Below are positions 8,550 through 16,830 of a stretch of DNA of 64,000 bases, piece by piece. The translations under genes and the position numbers were made by a program. Position 1 is the stretch's first letter. The number at the start of each line of letters is the position of its first letter. The notes below the pieces were generated by a model, which was given only the letters and a program-made list of their open reading frames with translations, had not been told where the DNA came from and ran no database searches. Origin of the DNA: Solirubrobacter ginsenosidimutans (GTDB taxonomy: Bacteria; Actinomycetota; Thermoleophilia; Solirubrobacterales; Solirubrobacteraceae); NCBI RefSeq assembly GCF_027587205.1, contig NZ_JAPDOD010000018.1:62001-126000 (forward strand), in the 5' to 3' direction.

Positions 8550-9715
8550 CCGAGGATCTGCTTGATCCACTTGGTGGCGTCGGTTGACGGCTTCTTGGCC
8601 GTCACCGCGCCCGCGTGGTTGACGCCGGCGTAGGTCTTGTAGGTCACCTTCGCCTTGAGCTCGGTGCTGAGCGCGGTCGTGAAGTTCGGGAGCACCGTGG
8701 TGTCGGCCTTGCCCTGCTCGATCAGGACCGGGCCGGCGATCTTGAGCTTGTCCGGGTCGTCGAGCTTGGCCAGCGCGGCGGTGACCGGGGCCACGTCGGC
8801 GCCTTCGCGCACGAGGCCCGCGGGCGAGATGCTGCCGAACGAGTCGGGCTGCGACAGGCCGTCGAGGCACTTCTCGTCGATCTGCGGGTACAGGGCCTTG
8901 GCGGCGTCGGACAGGTAGCCCTGGACATTGAGGCTCGGGTCGCCGATGTCGACCCCGCGCAGGATCATCGCCGCGAGCGGGGCCAGGCCGCCCGGCTGCG
9001 TCAGCGCGCCGAGCAGCGTGGACTGCTGGCTGAGGTGGCTGACCGGGGCGAACGCGACCGTGCCGTTGAGCTTGAGCTCCGGCGTCCACTTTTTCGCCAG
9101 CGACGCGGCGAAGAGCGCGGCCTGGCCGCCCTGGGAGTGGCCGGCGATCACGAGCCGGGAGCCGATGTCGGGATTGAGCTTGCGGGCGGCGCGGACCATG
9201 TCCAGCGTGCTCCGGCCCTCGGAGGAGCCGATCAGGTACGGATGCGGCCCGGGCGTGCCGAGGCCCTCGTAGTCGGTGCGCACGACCGCGTAACCGGCCT
9301 TCAGCCAGCTGTTGAGCATCGGGCTGTCGTAGTTGGCCTGGGTCCCGATCTTGCTCGGCGCGCAGGCGTCGGCGATGCCGACCGTGCCGTGCGCCCAGCT
9401 GATCACCGGCCAGCCGCCCTTGGGCGCCTTGCCCTTCGGGATCGCGACGTCGCCGGAGACCGCGACCGGCTTGTTGTCGAGCCCGCTCGACGTGTACAGG
9501 AGGAGCGTGTTGGACTTCGCGCTCTTCAGGACCGGCGCGCCGGTCAGCTTGCGCTGCCAGATCGGCGTGCCGTGCGCGCCGCTCGGTAGGGCGGACGGCG
9601 GCGTGTAGAACGCGTCGCCGGCCGGGCCCTGCTTTACGGCGGCGTTGGCGGGCGAGACGGCGAGGACGGGTGCGGCGAGGATCGTCAGGATCCCGGCGAC
9701 AAGGGTGCGCTGCAT
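8546..9715 (-). CDS. Secreted lipase/esterase (secretory lipase family)
   Basis: A 389-residue exported alpha/beta hydrolase. It has an N-terminal signal peptide with a likely cleavage after ANA near residue 25 and a nucleophile elbow GHSQGG at 192-197 (Ser194). The C-terminal region carries an Asp in GKADTTV and a His in GVNHAG, completing a plausible triad. The overall pattern (SWAHGTVG, DYEGLG) matches the secretory lipase (LIP) family, which cleaves lipid esters outside the cell. It converges on a kinase gene with a four-base overlap. Ten bases separate its start from the next minus-strand gene, so the two may be cotranscribed. Confidence 0.88.
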   Translation of the reverse strand: MQRTLVAGILTILAAPVLAVSPANAAVKQGPAGDAFYTPPSALPSGAHGTPIWQRKLTGAPVLKSAKSNTLLLYTSSGLDNKPVAVSGDVAIPKGKAPKGGWPVISWAHGTVGIADACAPSKIGTQANYDSPMLNSWLKAGYAVVRTDYEGLGTPGPHPYLIGSSEGRSTLDMVRAARKLNPDIGSRLVIAGHSQGGQAALFAASLAKKWTPELKLNGTVAFAPVSHLSQQSTLLGALTQPGGLAPLAAMILRGVDIGDPSLNVQGYLSDAAKALYPQIDEKCLDGLSQPDSFGSISPAGLVREGADVAPVTAALAKLDDPDKLKIAGPVLIEQGKADTTVLPNFTTALSTELKAKVTYKTYAGVNHAGAVTAKKPSTDATKWIKQILG

Positions 9716-9725
9716 TTGTCAGACG

Positions 9726-10370
9726 CTAACGATTTGTAAATGAGAGCACTGCACTTTCGACGGGTTCTGCACCGGAAAGCAGTTCGAAGGTGCCGTGCAC
9801 GGTGTTCTCGGCGAAGAGGCACTGGTAGAGGACCAGCGCGACGTCGTCGCGGGGGATGTTGCCCCAGCGGCCGAGGACCGGCGCCAGCTCGACCATCCCC
9901 GACCCCGGCTCGTTCGTCAGTGGGCCGGGGCGCACGATCGTCCAGCGCAGCCCGGAGTCCGTCAGCGCGAGGTCGGCATCGCGCTTGGCCTCGAGGTAGG
10001 GCTTCATCGGCCCGTCGTCGGGGATGTCGCGCGTCCCCATCGAGGAGACCATCAGGAAGCGGTCGACGCCGAGCTCCTGCGCGGCCTCGATGCACTTGAC
10101 GGCGCCGCCGAGGTCCAGCGTCCGCTTGCGCGCGTCGCCGCTGCCCGGGCCCGCGCCGGCGGCGAACACCAGCGCGTCCGCTCCGCGCACGTGCGGGCGC
10201 ACGTCGTCGCGCTCGAGATCGCACAGCACCGGCAGCGCGCCGTCGGCCTCGAGGTCCTTGGCGTGGTCGGGGTTGCGGATCAGGCCACGCGCGGTGTGTC
10301 CGTGCTGGACCAGCAATCTCTCAAGGCGACGGGCGATCTGTCCGTGGCCTCCGGCGACGAGGACATCCAT
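9726..10370 (-). CDS. NAD(P)-binding Rossmann protein (atypical SDR, YwnB-like)
   Basis: A 214-residue atypical short-chain dehydrogenase. The dinucleotide loop GGHGQIA lies at 7-13, after a first beta strand (MDVLVA), followed by VFAAGAG near 65 and VSSMGT near 110. The usual catalytic YxxxK is represented by a PYLEAKRDAD segment. Members of this group act as flavin/quinone reductases or redox sensors; the specific reaction is not predictable. It lies upstream of the lipase gene on the same strand and is divergent from a Crp-type regulator, with about 100 bases of shared promoter space. Confidence 0.82.
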   Translation of the reverse strand: MDVLVAGGHGQIARRLERLLVQHGHTARGLIRNPDHAKDLEADGALPVLCDLERDDVRPHVRGADALVFAAGAGPGSGDARKRTLDLGGAVKCIEAAQELGVDRFLMVSSMGTRDIPDDGPMKPYLEAKRDADLALTDSGLRWTIVRPGPLTNEPGSGMVELAPVLGRWGNIPRDDVALVLYQCLFAENTVHGTFELLSGAEPVESAVLSFTNR

Positions 10371-10470
10371 TCCCCGAGGCTAAGGGATCAGCGTGCCGAT
10401 GGGCGAAACGTACCCGAGTCCGGGCCTCATCCTCGGCCCATTGTGGCGAGGTGCTGCTAGAACCGGACAG

Positions 10471-11187
10471 GTGAGTGACCCGGTCAGTGTGCTCGAAGTC
10501 GATCCCGCACTGGCTGAGCTCATCCCGCTCGACCAGCGCGCGCAGGCGCGCCAGGCGACCGGCGCGGCCACGCTGGAGCTCGACGTCGGCTCCTGGCAGA
10601 CGCCGATCGACTCCGACTCTTTCCGCGGTGGCTTCGGCCTGCTCGTCTACGAGGGCCTGCTGTTGCGGCGGGCGGGAATCGAAGGCCGTCACGCGGCCGA
10701 GCTGCTCGGCCCGGGCGACCTGCTGCGGCCGTGGCAGCACGACGGCGGTGACGCGACGCTCGAGGTCGAGTGGGCGTTCCGCGTCGTCGCGAACACGCGC
10801 GTCGCCGTGCTCGACCCGCGCTGGACCGCCCGCGCCGCGGCCTGGCCGCAGCTCGGCGCCGAGCTCGCCGGCCGCGCGCTCGGCCGCTCCGTCCGGCTCG
10901 TGGTGGCGATGGCGATCGCGCAGCAGCCGCGCTTGGACGAGCGGCTGTGGATGCTCTTCTGGGACCTCGCGGATCGCTTCGGCAAGGTCCACCCCGACGG
11001 CGTGCACCTCGACCTGCCGCTCACCCACGAGGTGCTCAGCCACCTGGCGGGCGCGCGCCGCCCGTCCGTCTCCGGCGCCCTCACCCGCCTGTCGGAGGAA
11101 GGCCGGCTGCGCCGCTCCGGCCGCCACTGGATCCTCTCCGGCGACCCGCCGGTCCTGGATCACCACCGCAACGGCTCACCCGTTTAG
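10471..11187 (+). CDS. Crp/Fnr-family transcriptional regulator
   Basis: A 238-residue regulator: N-terminal cyclic-nucleotide-type beta-roll (about 10-120), a long helix, and a C-terminal winged helix with a recognition segment (THEVLSHLAGARRPSVSGALTRL cut across 185-207) ending in a typical EEGRLRR wing. No cysteine cluster for an Fe-S sensor is seen. I prefer GTG 10471 (SDPVSVLEVD opening); an earlier ATG at 10393 would add 26 residues overlapping the divergent promoter. Its ligand and regulon are unknown; the divergently transcribed NAD(P)-binding protein is a candidate target. Its last 12 bases overlap a Ku gene on the other strand. Confidence 0.82.
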   Translation: MSDPVSVLEVDPALAELIPLDQRAQARQATGAATLELDVGSWQTPIDSDSFRGGFGLLVYEGLLLRRAGIEGRHAAELLGPGDLLRPWQHDGGDATLEVEWAFRVVANTRVAVLDPRWTARAAAWPQLGAELAGRALGRSVRLVVAMAIAQQPRLDERLWMLFWDLADRFGKVHPDGVHLDLPLTHEVLSHLAGARRPSVSGALTRLSEEGRLRRSGRHWILSGDPPVLDHHRNGSPV

Positions 11188-11964
11188 CACCGGCTCGCCC
11201 TTCTGGAGGCGGTCGAGGGTCTCCTCGAGCGCGGCCATCAGGTCGGGGACGGGCGCGGCCGCCTGCGTGTCCTCCTTGGGCGCGGTGATCTCGCCGCCCT
11301 TTCGCTTCTTGCGGACGATCGCCTGGAGGCGCTTGCGGTATTCGTCCTCGTAGCCGGCCGGGTCCCACTCGACGGTCATCGCGTCGATCATCTTCAGCGC
11401 GCGCTCCACCTCGGCCTTCTTGGTGCGCCCGCCGGCGCCGGGAATGCCGTCGGTGGGGCGGACCTCGTCGTGGAAGCGCATGGTCGAGAGCGTCAGCGCC
11501 TGCTCGCGGGCGCGGATCGCGACCAGGTACTCCTTGGTGCGCAGGACGAAGCGGCCCAGCGCGACCCGGTCGGTGCGGCCCATCACCTCGGCCAGGAGCC
11601 GGTAGGCGCGGACGGTGCCGTCGGTTTCGCCCGCCGGCACGAGGAAGTACGGGTGATCGAAGTAGATCGGGTCGATCTCCTCGAGCTTGACAAAGGCCTC
11701 GATCTCGATCGTCTTGGTCTTCTTGGGGTCGGCGGCGGACAGTTCCGCGTCGGTGAGGATGACGCCGTCGTACTCGTTGCCGATGTCCTCGTAGGCGACC
11801 TCGACGTCCTCCTCGCTGCACATCCGCCGCGTCTCGACCGGCGTGTCGTCCTTGGCATGGAGCTGGCGAAAGTGCAGATCGAGGTCGCGGGTCGCGCTCA
11901 GCAACCGCACAGGGACGTTGACGAGGCCGAAGTTCAGCGAGCCGGACCAGATCGGGCGGGGCAT
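11176..11964 (-). CDS. ku: Ku DNA end-binding protein (first copy)
   Basis: A 262-residue bacterial Ku. The opening strand IWSGSLNFGLVNVPV, the core LRTKEYLVAIR, and MRFHDEVR are diagnostic. Bacterial Ku forms a ring dimer that threads onto double-strand ends and recruits LigD for non-homologous end joining. The C-terminal tail carries a basic stretch (RKKRKGG) and a PDLMAALEETL helix like the LigD-recruiting tails of other Ku proteins. It sits three bases after a second ku gene, so the pair is surely cotranscribed and might form heterodimers. No ligD is present in the window. Its 3' end overlaps the regulator gene by 12 bases. Confidence 0.93.
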   Translation of the reverse strand: MPRPIWSGSLNFGLVNVPVRLLSATRDLDLHFRQLHAKDDTPVETRRMCSEEDVEVAYEDIGNEYDGVILTDAELSAADPKKTKTIEIEAFVKLEEIDPIYFDHPYFLVPAGETDGTVRAYRLLAEVMGRTDRVALGRFVLRTKEYLVAIRAREQALTLSTMRFHDEVRPTDGIPGAGGRTKKAEVERALKMIDAMTVEWDPAGYEDEYRKRLQAIVRKKRKGGEITAPKEDTQAAAPVPDLMAALEETLDRLQKGEPVLNG

Positions 11965-11967
11965 CGC

Positions 11968-12732
11968 CTACAGGCTCGCTTCCAGCGCCGCCATCAGGTC
12001 GTCGGTGTCCTGCTGCTTGGTCTCCTCGGGCTCCTCCACGATCTCCTCGCCCTTGGCCTTGCGCTTGATCACGGCGAGGACGGCCTCGCGGTAGGTGTCC
12101 TCGTAGGTCTCCGGCTCGAACTTGGCGGCCAGCGACTTGACCAGCTTGCCCGCCATCTCGATCTCGCGGTCGGCGGGGTTGCGCTGCGGGCTCGGCAGGT
12201 CGAGGTCGTCGACCTCCACGACCTCGTCGTGGAAGTTCATGGTCTGCAGCGAGAGGATCTTGCCGAGCGGGCGGACGGCGACGAGCCGCTCGCGGTCGTG
12301 GAACGTCCAGCGGGCGATCGCGACCTTGCCGGACGTCTCTAGCGCCTTGCGCAGCAGGCGGTAGGCGTCCTCGCCGTCGTCGCCGGCGCCGAGGTAGTAG
12401 GTCTTGTCGTAGAACGCCGGATCGATCGCCTCGCCCTCGACGAAGTGCTCGACGTCGATCAGCTTCGAGCGCTCGCCGGCGGCGGCGGCGATCTCGTCCT
12501 TTGCAAGTTCTACGAACGAGCCGTTGGACAGTTCGTAGCCCTTGACAATCTCATCGCGGGGGACCTCCTTGTCCTCCTTGGGGCAGACGAGGCGATGCTC
12601 GATCCGCGCGCCGTCGGACAGGTGGACCTGATGGAAGTGGATGCTCTTGGACTCGGTCGCCGAGTAGACCTTGACCGGGACGTTGACCAGCCCGAAGACG
12701 ATCGTGCCGTTCCAGATCGAGCGCGGGGCCAT
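11968..12732 (-). CDS. ku: Ku DNA end-binding protein (second copy)
   Basis: A 254-residue Ku paralogue, with SIWNGTIVFGLVNVPVKVYSA near the start, FHDRERLVAVRPL mid-protein and MNFHDEV near 155. The tail has KRKAKGEE and ends DDLMAALEASL, like the first copy. I start it at ATG 12732 (MAPRSIWNG) rather than an in-frame ATG 18 bases earlier, since Ku proteins start at this point. It differs clearly from the adjacent copy, so this is an old duplication. It follows the nitroreductase gene by 18 bases. Tandem non-identical Ku genes are known in other actinobacteria and rhizobia. Confidence 0.93.
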   Translation of the reverse strand: MAPRSIWNGTIVFGLVNVPVKVYSATESKSIHFHQVHLSDGARIEHRLVCPKEDKEVPRDEIVKGYELSNGSFVELAKDEIAAAAGERSKLIDVEHFVEGEAIDPAFYDKTYYLGAGDDGEDAYRLLRKALETSGKVAIARWTFHDRERLVAVRPLGKILSLQTMNFHDEVVEVDDLDLPSPQRNPADREIEMAGKLVKSLAAKFEPETYEDTYREAVLAVIKRKAKGEEIVEEPEETKQQDTDDLMAALEASL

Positions 12733-12750
12733 GCGCCAAGGGCTACCCAA

Positions 12751-13278
12751 TCATTCGAGGAAGAACGCGATCTCGCTCACCGGTGCGCGGTCGGGGATGC
12801 GCTGCTCCTGGCGCGGGTCGCCGAGGTGCAGCAGCCCGATCGGCAGCTCGTCGCCGGGCAGGCTGAGCGCGGCGCGGCCCTCCGCGCTCTCCATCACCGG
12901 CACGGTGCGCCAGTAGCCGGCGAGGCCCCGGGCGTGGGCGCCCATCAGCACGATGTAGGCGGCGACGGCGGTGGCGAGCACGTCCTCCTGGTCCTGGGCG
13001 GCGTCGCCGGTCTGCTTGGCGCTGACGGCGATCAGCGTGGGGGCGCGATCGAGCTTTGACCCGCTCCCCGGTTTCGCCGCCTCGGCGACCCGTTTGAGGC
13101 TCTCGCGAGCGTTCGGGCCGAGCACCCGGAAGCGCCACGGATCCGTCAGATGGTGGTTCGGCGCCCAGCGCGCCAGCTCGAAGAGCTCGAGCAGCACGTC
13201 GCTTGGAACCGGGTCGGGGCCGAACGCCTTGTGCGTGCGGCGGGTGCGGATCAGGTCGTCGAAGGCGGTCGTGTTCAC
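12751..13278 (-). CDS. Nitroreductase-family FMN oxidoreductase
   Basis: A 175-residue nitroreductase-like flavoprotein. The N-terminal RTRRTHKAFGPDPV is the FMN-phosphate-binding signature, followed by LARWAPNHHLTDPWRF, typical of the small YdjA-like group (183-residue class). These enzymes form dimers and reduce nitro or quinone compounds with NAD(P)H, but the physiological substrate is usually unknown. The GTG start at 13278 overlaps the TGA of the upstream hydrolase (GTGA), so translation is coupled. Immediate downstream genes are the two Ku genes; no functional link to repair is evident. Confidence 0.88.
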   Translation of the reverse strand: MNTTAFDDLIRTRRTHKAFGPDPVPSDVLLELFELARWAPNHHLTDPWRFRVLGPNARESLKRVAEAAKPGSGSKLDRAPTLIAVSAKQTGDAAQDQEDVLATAVAAYIVLMGAHARGLAGYWRTVPVMESAEGRAALSLPGDELPIGLLHLGDPRQEQRIPDRAPVSEIAFFLE

Positions 13279-14612
13279 CCGGGCGATGCTACGAGCCGCC
13301 GGACCGCGGCCAGCGCCTTGCGGTCGCCCTGGTCCTGGACGTCGTGCCCGGCGCCCTTGACGATCATCAATGTGCCCCCCGGTGCGTGCTTGACCGCCTG
13401 CTGCGCCCACTCGTACGGCGTCGAGAGGTCGCGGTCGCCGTTGAGCAGCAGCGTCGGCACGTCCGGGAGGTCTCGCGGGCCGTCGGGCTTGGGCACGGCG
13501 ACCGGTGGCCAGTACAGGCATTGCAGCGCGAAGCCGTTCTTGGTCGCGGTCTCGCGGTCGTACGGGTAGAGGTCGGCGTCGGTGAGCTTGGCGGCGGCGT
13601 CGTCGAGCGCCTTCTGGCGGCCTTCCAGCGGCGTGGCGGCGTCTCCCCACGGCCCGGGCGAGTCCGCGCACAGCGTGCTCGCGTGCAGCCCCTGGCTGAG
13701 CTGCTTCGCCGTCCACCCGTGGACGTACTTGCCGACGCCGGCGATCCAGCGCTTCAGCGAGGCGTCGTCGCCTTTGCTCGCCGCGTCGATCGCCTTCAGG
13801 TAGCCGTCGTCGCGGGGCTTGCCGACCGAGAGCGACGTCAGCAGGTCGAGCAGCTCCGGGCCGTTGCCCTGGTCCTTGACGACCTTGGCCAGCGCCTTGG
13901 TGCGCTCCGGGCCGAGCACCCGCCGCGTCGCCTGCATCTGGGTCAGCGTCAGCAGGCTCACGCCCTCCGCCGGGACGACGCTGTCGAGCACGAGCGCCTT
14001 GACCCGCTGCGGGTACGCGAGTGCGTAGCGCTGCGCGACGTAGGTGCCGTAGGAGATGCCGTCGAGCATGAGCTTGTCGGCGCCCAGCGCGACCCGCAGC
14101 GCCTCGAGGTCGTCGACGGTGTCGGCGGTCGTGAAGAACTGCCGCTTCTCGCCGACCTTGGACGCGCAGGACGTGACCGCGTCCTGCGTCGGCGGCGACA
14201 GATCGGACGCGCCCATCTCCCGCTGCAGCGCCGGGCAGTCGAGCGCGTCCGCGCCCGTGCCGCGCTGGTCGACGGCGACGATCCGGACCCGCTTCGCCAC
14301 CGGACCGAGCCACTTGCGGGCGCGCGCCAGAAACGGCACGCCCGGCTCGCCCGGGCCACCGCTGAGGAACACGAACACCGGCGCATCCGTCGGGCCTTCG
14401 ACCGCGACCTTCAGCGCGAGCATCTCGCCATCAGGACGCGCCCGGTCGAGCGGGACCCGCAACGTTGAGCACGTCGCCTCCCCGCACTTCGCCGCCCCGG
14501 TCAGCACAGGTGTGGCGGTGGGGGCCGCCGTGGCGCGCGGATTCACCGGCGCCGCGACTTTTGACCCGCCGCACCCGGCGACCAGCACGACCAGCACGAG
14601 AAGGCGGCGCAC
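13275..14612 (-). CDS. TAP-like alpha/beta hydrolase, predicted lipoprotein
   Basis: A 445-residue exported hydrolase. A short signal sequence ends in a lipobox, VAGC (Cys14), so it should be lipid-anchored outside the membrane. Residues ~75-120 hold FLSGGPGEPG and AVDQRGTG; the nucleophile elbow is GISYGT (Ser187), and a C-terminal LLLNGDRDLSTP plus GAGHDV supply Asp and His. The pattern and the C-terminal TAP-like region match actinobacterial tripeptidyl-aminopeptidase/proline-iminopeptidase-like hydrolases. The substrate (peptide or ester) is not determined. It is coupled by GTGA to the nitroreductase gene. A REP-like palindrome lies just upstream. Confidence 0.88.
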   Translation of the reverse strand: MRRLLVLVVLVAGCGGSKVAAPVNPRATAAPTATPVLTGAAKCGEATCSTLRVPLDRARPDGEMLALKVAVEGPTDAPVFVFLSGGPGEPGVPFLARARKWLGPVAKRVRIVAVDQRGTGADALDCPALQREMGASDLSPPTQDAVTSCASKVGEKRQFFTTADTVDDLEALRVALGADKLMLDGISYGTYVAQRYALAYPQRVKALVLDSVVPAEGVSLLTLTQMQATRRVLGPERTKALAKVVKDQGNGPELLDLLTSLSVGKPRDDGYLKAIDAASKGDDASLKRWIAGVGKYVHGWTAKQLSQGLHASTLCADSPGPWGDAATPLEGRQKALDDAAAKLTDADLYPYDRETATKNGFALQCLYWPPVAVPKPDGPRDLPDVPTLLLNGDRDLSTPYEWAQQAVKHAPGGTLMIVKGAGHDVQDQGDRKALAAVRRLVASPG

Positions 14613-14658
14613 ACCCCTTCATGTCCGCTGCGCCCGTCTTCCGTCGCCCTCCCGAAAC

Positions 14659-14707
14659 CTAAAGAGGGTCTGACCCCATTTATGTAAAGGGGGTCAGACC
14701 CCCTTTA
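14659..14707. repeat. REP-like inverted-repeat pair (GGGTCTGACCC type)
   Basis: Two palindromes in opposite orientation: CTAAAGAGGGTCTGACCCC at 14659-14677, and a perfect 21-base palindrome at 14686-14706 with ten-base arms around one central A (arms AAAGGGGGTC and GACCCCCTTT). Together they can fold as two hairpins or one long one. They lie between two minus-strand genes, three bases from the stop codon of the 92-residue gene. They share layout with repeats at 41244-41351 and 63450-63542. Confidence 0.8.
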
Positions 14708-14710
14708 TGT

Positions 14711-14989
14711 TCAAGCGGCGGCGGGGACTGCGGTGGGACCGCAGGCAAGGAGGTCGGCGGCCAGTTTGTCGACGCGTTCCTCGAGCCAGCGGCCGCTCGC
14801 GAGCAGGTGCTCGGCGAGGTCGCCCATGTCGCGCAGCGCTTCTCGAACCTCGTCGAGGTCGCTGGCGAAGATGAGGATGTCGGCGGCGTCGCGAATGCGA
14901 GCCTGCTCGGCGGGCAGGAGCTTGGTAGCCCCGATCTCGTCGAGTGTCTGTACAACGCGCCCGTAGGCCTGTGTGCGTTCGTTGGTCAT
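14711..14989 (-). CDS. Small acidic helical protein, unknown
   Basis: A 92-residue, probably all-helical soluble protein rich in Ala, Leu and Glu, with heptad-like spacing between residues 20 and 80 (ARIRDAADILIFASDLDEV, then DMGDLAEHLLASGRWLEERV). I do not recognise a family. The start is taken at ATG 14989; an upstream in-frame GTG would add 28 unlikely residues. No good ribosome site is seen. It lies alone between the aldehyde-dehydrogenase-like gene on the other strand and a REP-like repeat. A coiled-coil or dimerisation role is possible but not shown. Confidence 0.6.
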   Translation of the reverse strand: MTNERTQAYGRVVQTLDEIGATKLLPAEQARIRDAADILIFASDLDEVREALRDMGDLAEHLLASGRWLEERVDKLAADLLACGPTAVPAAA

Positions 14990-15075
14990 GACACGTGGTC
15001 CCTGGCCGGAGTCTTCGTCACATGAGGAACGAAACTGAAGGGCTGAACTGGCCCGTATAAAGCCGGACTCCACAA

Positions 15076-16371
15076 GTGTTCGAGGGCGGTTCGACGGGTA
15101 CGCAAAAGTTCAGGTTGCTCGAATCGCGCATTGGGAGCCGAATTCCTGAACTGGCGGTGATCGATCCGGCAAGCGGCGAGCCGATCGGCCACATCCCCGC
15201 CGGCGGAGTGCCCGAGGCCAACCACGCGGTCCTCTCGGCTCGTGCCGCGCAGGGCGCGTGGGGGCGGACCACGCCGGAGGCGCGCGGCTCGCTGCTGAAG
15301 GCCGCGGCGCGGCGCCTGCGCGAGCACGCCCGCGAGCTCGCGGCGATGCAGACGCTCGAGGCCGGGACGCCGCTGGCGGACTCGCTGGGCGGCGTCGAGG
15401 CGGGGATCGGCGCGCTCGAGACCTACGCCGAGCTCGGGCCGCTGGAGCGCGGGCGCCCGCCTCGCGGAGACCTCGTGCTCCGCGACCCGCGCGGCGTCGT
15501 GGCGATCCTGATGCCCTGGTGCGACCCGCTCGCGGCCGCCTGCGGCGTGATCGGCGCCGCGCTGGTGATGGGCAACGCGGTCGTCCTGAAGCCCTCGGCG
15601 AAGGCGCCGCTGGCAGCCGAGCGGATGATCGAGCTGCTCGACCTCGGCCCGATCCTGCAGCTCCTGCACGGCGACGAGCGCGCCGCGCGGCCCCTCAGCA
15701 CCCACATCGGCGTCGATCTCGTGATGCGCCCGGGCGAGGAGGCCGCGGGCAGCCATCTCGCGATCGTCGACGCGGGCGTCAACGCCGGCTGGGCGGCCGA
15801 GCAGGTCGCCACGAGCGCCTTCGCCGGCGCGGGCCAGTCCTGCGGCTCGGTCGAGCGGGTGTACGTCCACCGCTCGCTCGCCGAGCCCTTCCTCGCCTCG
15901 CTGACCCTGCGGGCGAGTCACCTCCGGCTCGGCCCGGGCATCGACCCCGAGACCGAGCTCGGGCCGCTGATCGACGGCGACCACCGCCAGTGGGTGCACC
16001 GCCAGGTCCAGGACGCGGTCTACGCCGGGGCGGAGCTGCACGCGGGCGGCGAGCCGCTGAACCGCGTGGGCTTCTTCTATCCGCCGACCGTTCTCTCCGG
16101 CGCCCCCGACGACGCGCTGGTGCACTGCGGGGAGACCCGCGGACCGGTGGTCACGATCCGGGTCGCCGACGAGTTCGACGCGATGCTCGGCGCGCAGCGG
16201 CTCGGCCTCGTGAGCGTGCTGACGCCGCTCCAGACCCACGCCCGCCGCGCCTGGCGCGAGCTGACCGCCCGCACAGTGTCGATCAACACGGTCTTCCGCG
16301 CGGGTCGAGCGGCGGCCGAGCCGGAGCTGCTCGACGCCGTCACGCGCACCAAGGTCGTCCACCTCGCGTAG
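15076..16371 (+). CDS. Degenerate aldehyde-dehydrogenase-superfamily protein
   Basis: A 431-residue ALDH-fold protein, shorter than the usual ~480-500. It keeps the catalytic-cysteine segment (FAGAGQSCGSVERVYVH, Cys256), the cofactor motif VVLKPSAKAP near 170, and the TVSINT strand near the C-terminus. However the oxyanion Asn of the PWN motif is Cys149 (PWCDP), the LELGGK motif reads GEEAAGS, the FTGS-type glycine segment is missing, and the closing PFGGxKxSG motif is absent. It may be inactive as a dehydrogenase, or a divergent thioesterase-like or structural form. The GTG start has no strong ribosome site; GTG 15159 is an alternative. Confidence 0.75.
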   Translation: MFEGGSTGTQKFRLLESRIGSRIPELAVIDPASGEPIGHIPAGGVPEANHAVLSARAAQGAWGRTTPEARGSLLKAAARRLREHARELAAMQTLEAGTPLADSLGGVEAGIGALETYAELGPLERGRPPRGDLVLRDPRGVVAILMPWCDPLAAACGVIGAALVMGNAVVLKPSAKAPLAAERMIELLDLGPILQLLHGDERAARPLSTHIGVDLVMRPGEEAAGSHLAIVDAGVNAGWAAEQVATSAFAGAGQSCGSVERVYVHRSLAEPFLASLTLRASHLRLGPGIDPETELGPLIDGDHRQWVHRQVQDAVYAGAELHAGGEPLNRVGFFYPPTVLSGAPDDALVHCGETRGPVVTIRVADEFDAMLGAQRLGLVSVLTPLQTHARRAWRELTARTVSINTVFRAGRAAAEPELLDAVTRTKVVHLA

Positions 16372-16407
16372 AGCGCGGGCGTGGGCTGGCCAGTGTTTCC
16401 CGCGCTC
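16371..16407 (+). terminator. Stem-loop after aldehyde dehydrogenase gene
   Basis: A nine-base perfect stem (GAGCGCGGG at 16371-16379 with CCCGCGCTC at 16399-16407) whose left arm begins on the last base of the stop codon. The 19-base loop contains a further CTGGCCAG self-complement. There is no U-tract, so termination is plausible for a high-GC actinobacterium but not proven. Confidence 0.5.
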
Positions 16408-16830
16408 GCGCTGTCCCGGGTCGCCGTGGTTGACCGTGCGCGTTTGACAGACAGATCGCGGGTTTCGATCAGGTTCGCACTGGTCGAGTTGGCGCGCTGG
16501 TGGGGTGCGTCCGGAATGTTTCCCCACAGGCAACATTCCGGACGCACCCCCTTCGCGCATGACTTCGTTGCTCGCCGAAACCGATCACCGCAAGGCCCGG
16601 CGCGGATCGGGGTGTCAGCACCACGCCCGTAACTGTCGGTATCCCAGCACGGCGATTCGAGCCAACAGAGCCGCGCACCGAGCGGGTCCACGGCGAGTCA
16701 GACCCGGAGGGCGCGCCACTCCCCCTCCCCCACCCGGCGCAGTTGACGTTCGTCCCTAGGGCGATTCCTTAGGGTCACCTAGGGTGATCCCCAATGGTGG
16801 GATCGACCCGCGACCGGCAGCCTGTGGACC
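16408..16830. other. Intergenic region with perfect 19-bp stem-loop
   Basis: This gap has no convincing gene. At 16502-16550 there is a perfect inverted repeat: 19-base arms (GGGGTGCGTCCGGAATGTT and its exact complement) around an 11-base loop, TCCCCACAGGC. No T-tract follows, so it does not look like an intrinsic terminator; it could be a dispersed hairpin element or small RNA. From 16553 to 16742 I see nothing else. The promoter-proximal part is described separately. Confidence 0.75.
16743..16785 (+). promoter_or_regulatory. Candidate promoter/operator of the PspC operon
   Basis: A TTGACG hexamer at 16743-16748 is followed by three directly repeated CYTAGGG heptamers (16755-16761, 16768-16774, 16778-16784); the first is inside the palindrome CCCTAGGG. 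The tandem repeats are a plausible binding array for the operon's own LuxR-type response regulator, which would fit autoregulation known for Lia/Vra-like systems. No clear -10 can be named. The operon's first ATG is 46 bases downstream. Confidence 0.45.

Noticed and set aside
14986..16560. Minus-strand open frame opposite the aldehyde-dehydrogenase-like gene
   Set aside because: The plus frame shows ALDH motifs; the antisense frame is Arg-rich and includes one arm of the intergenic hairpin.
16381..16632. Short plus-strand frame across the 19-bp hairpin
   Set aside because: No ribosome site, no family; coding through a perfect stem-loop is unlikely.
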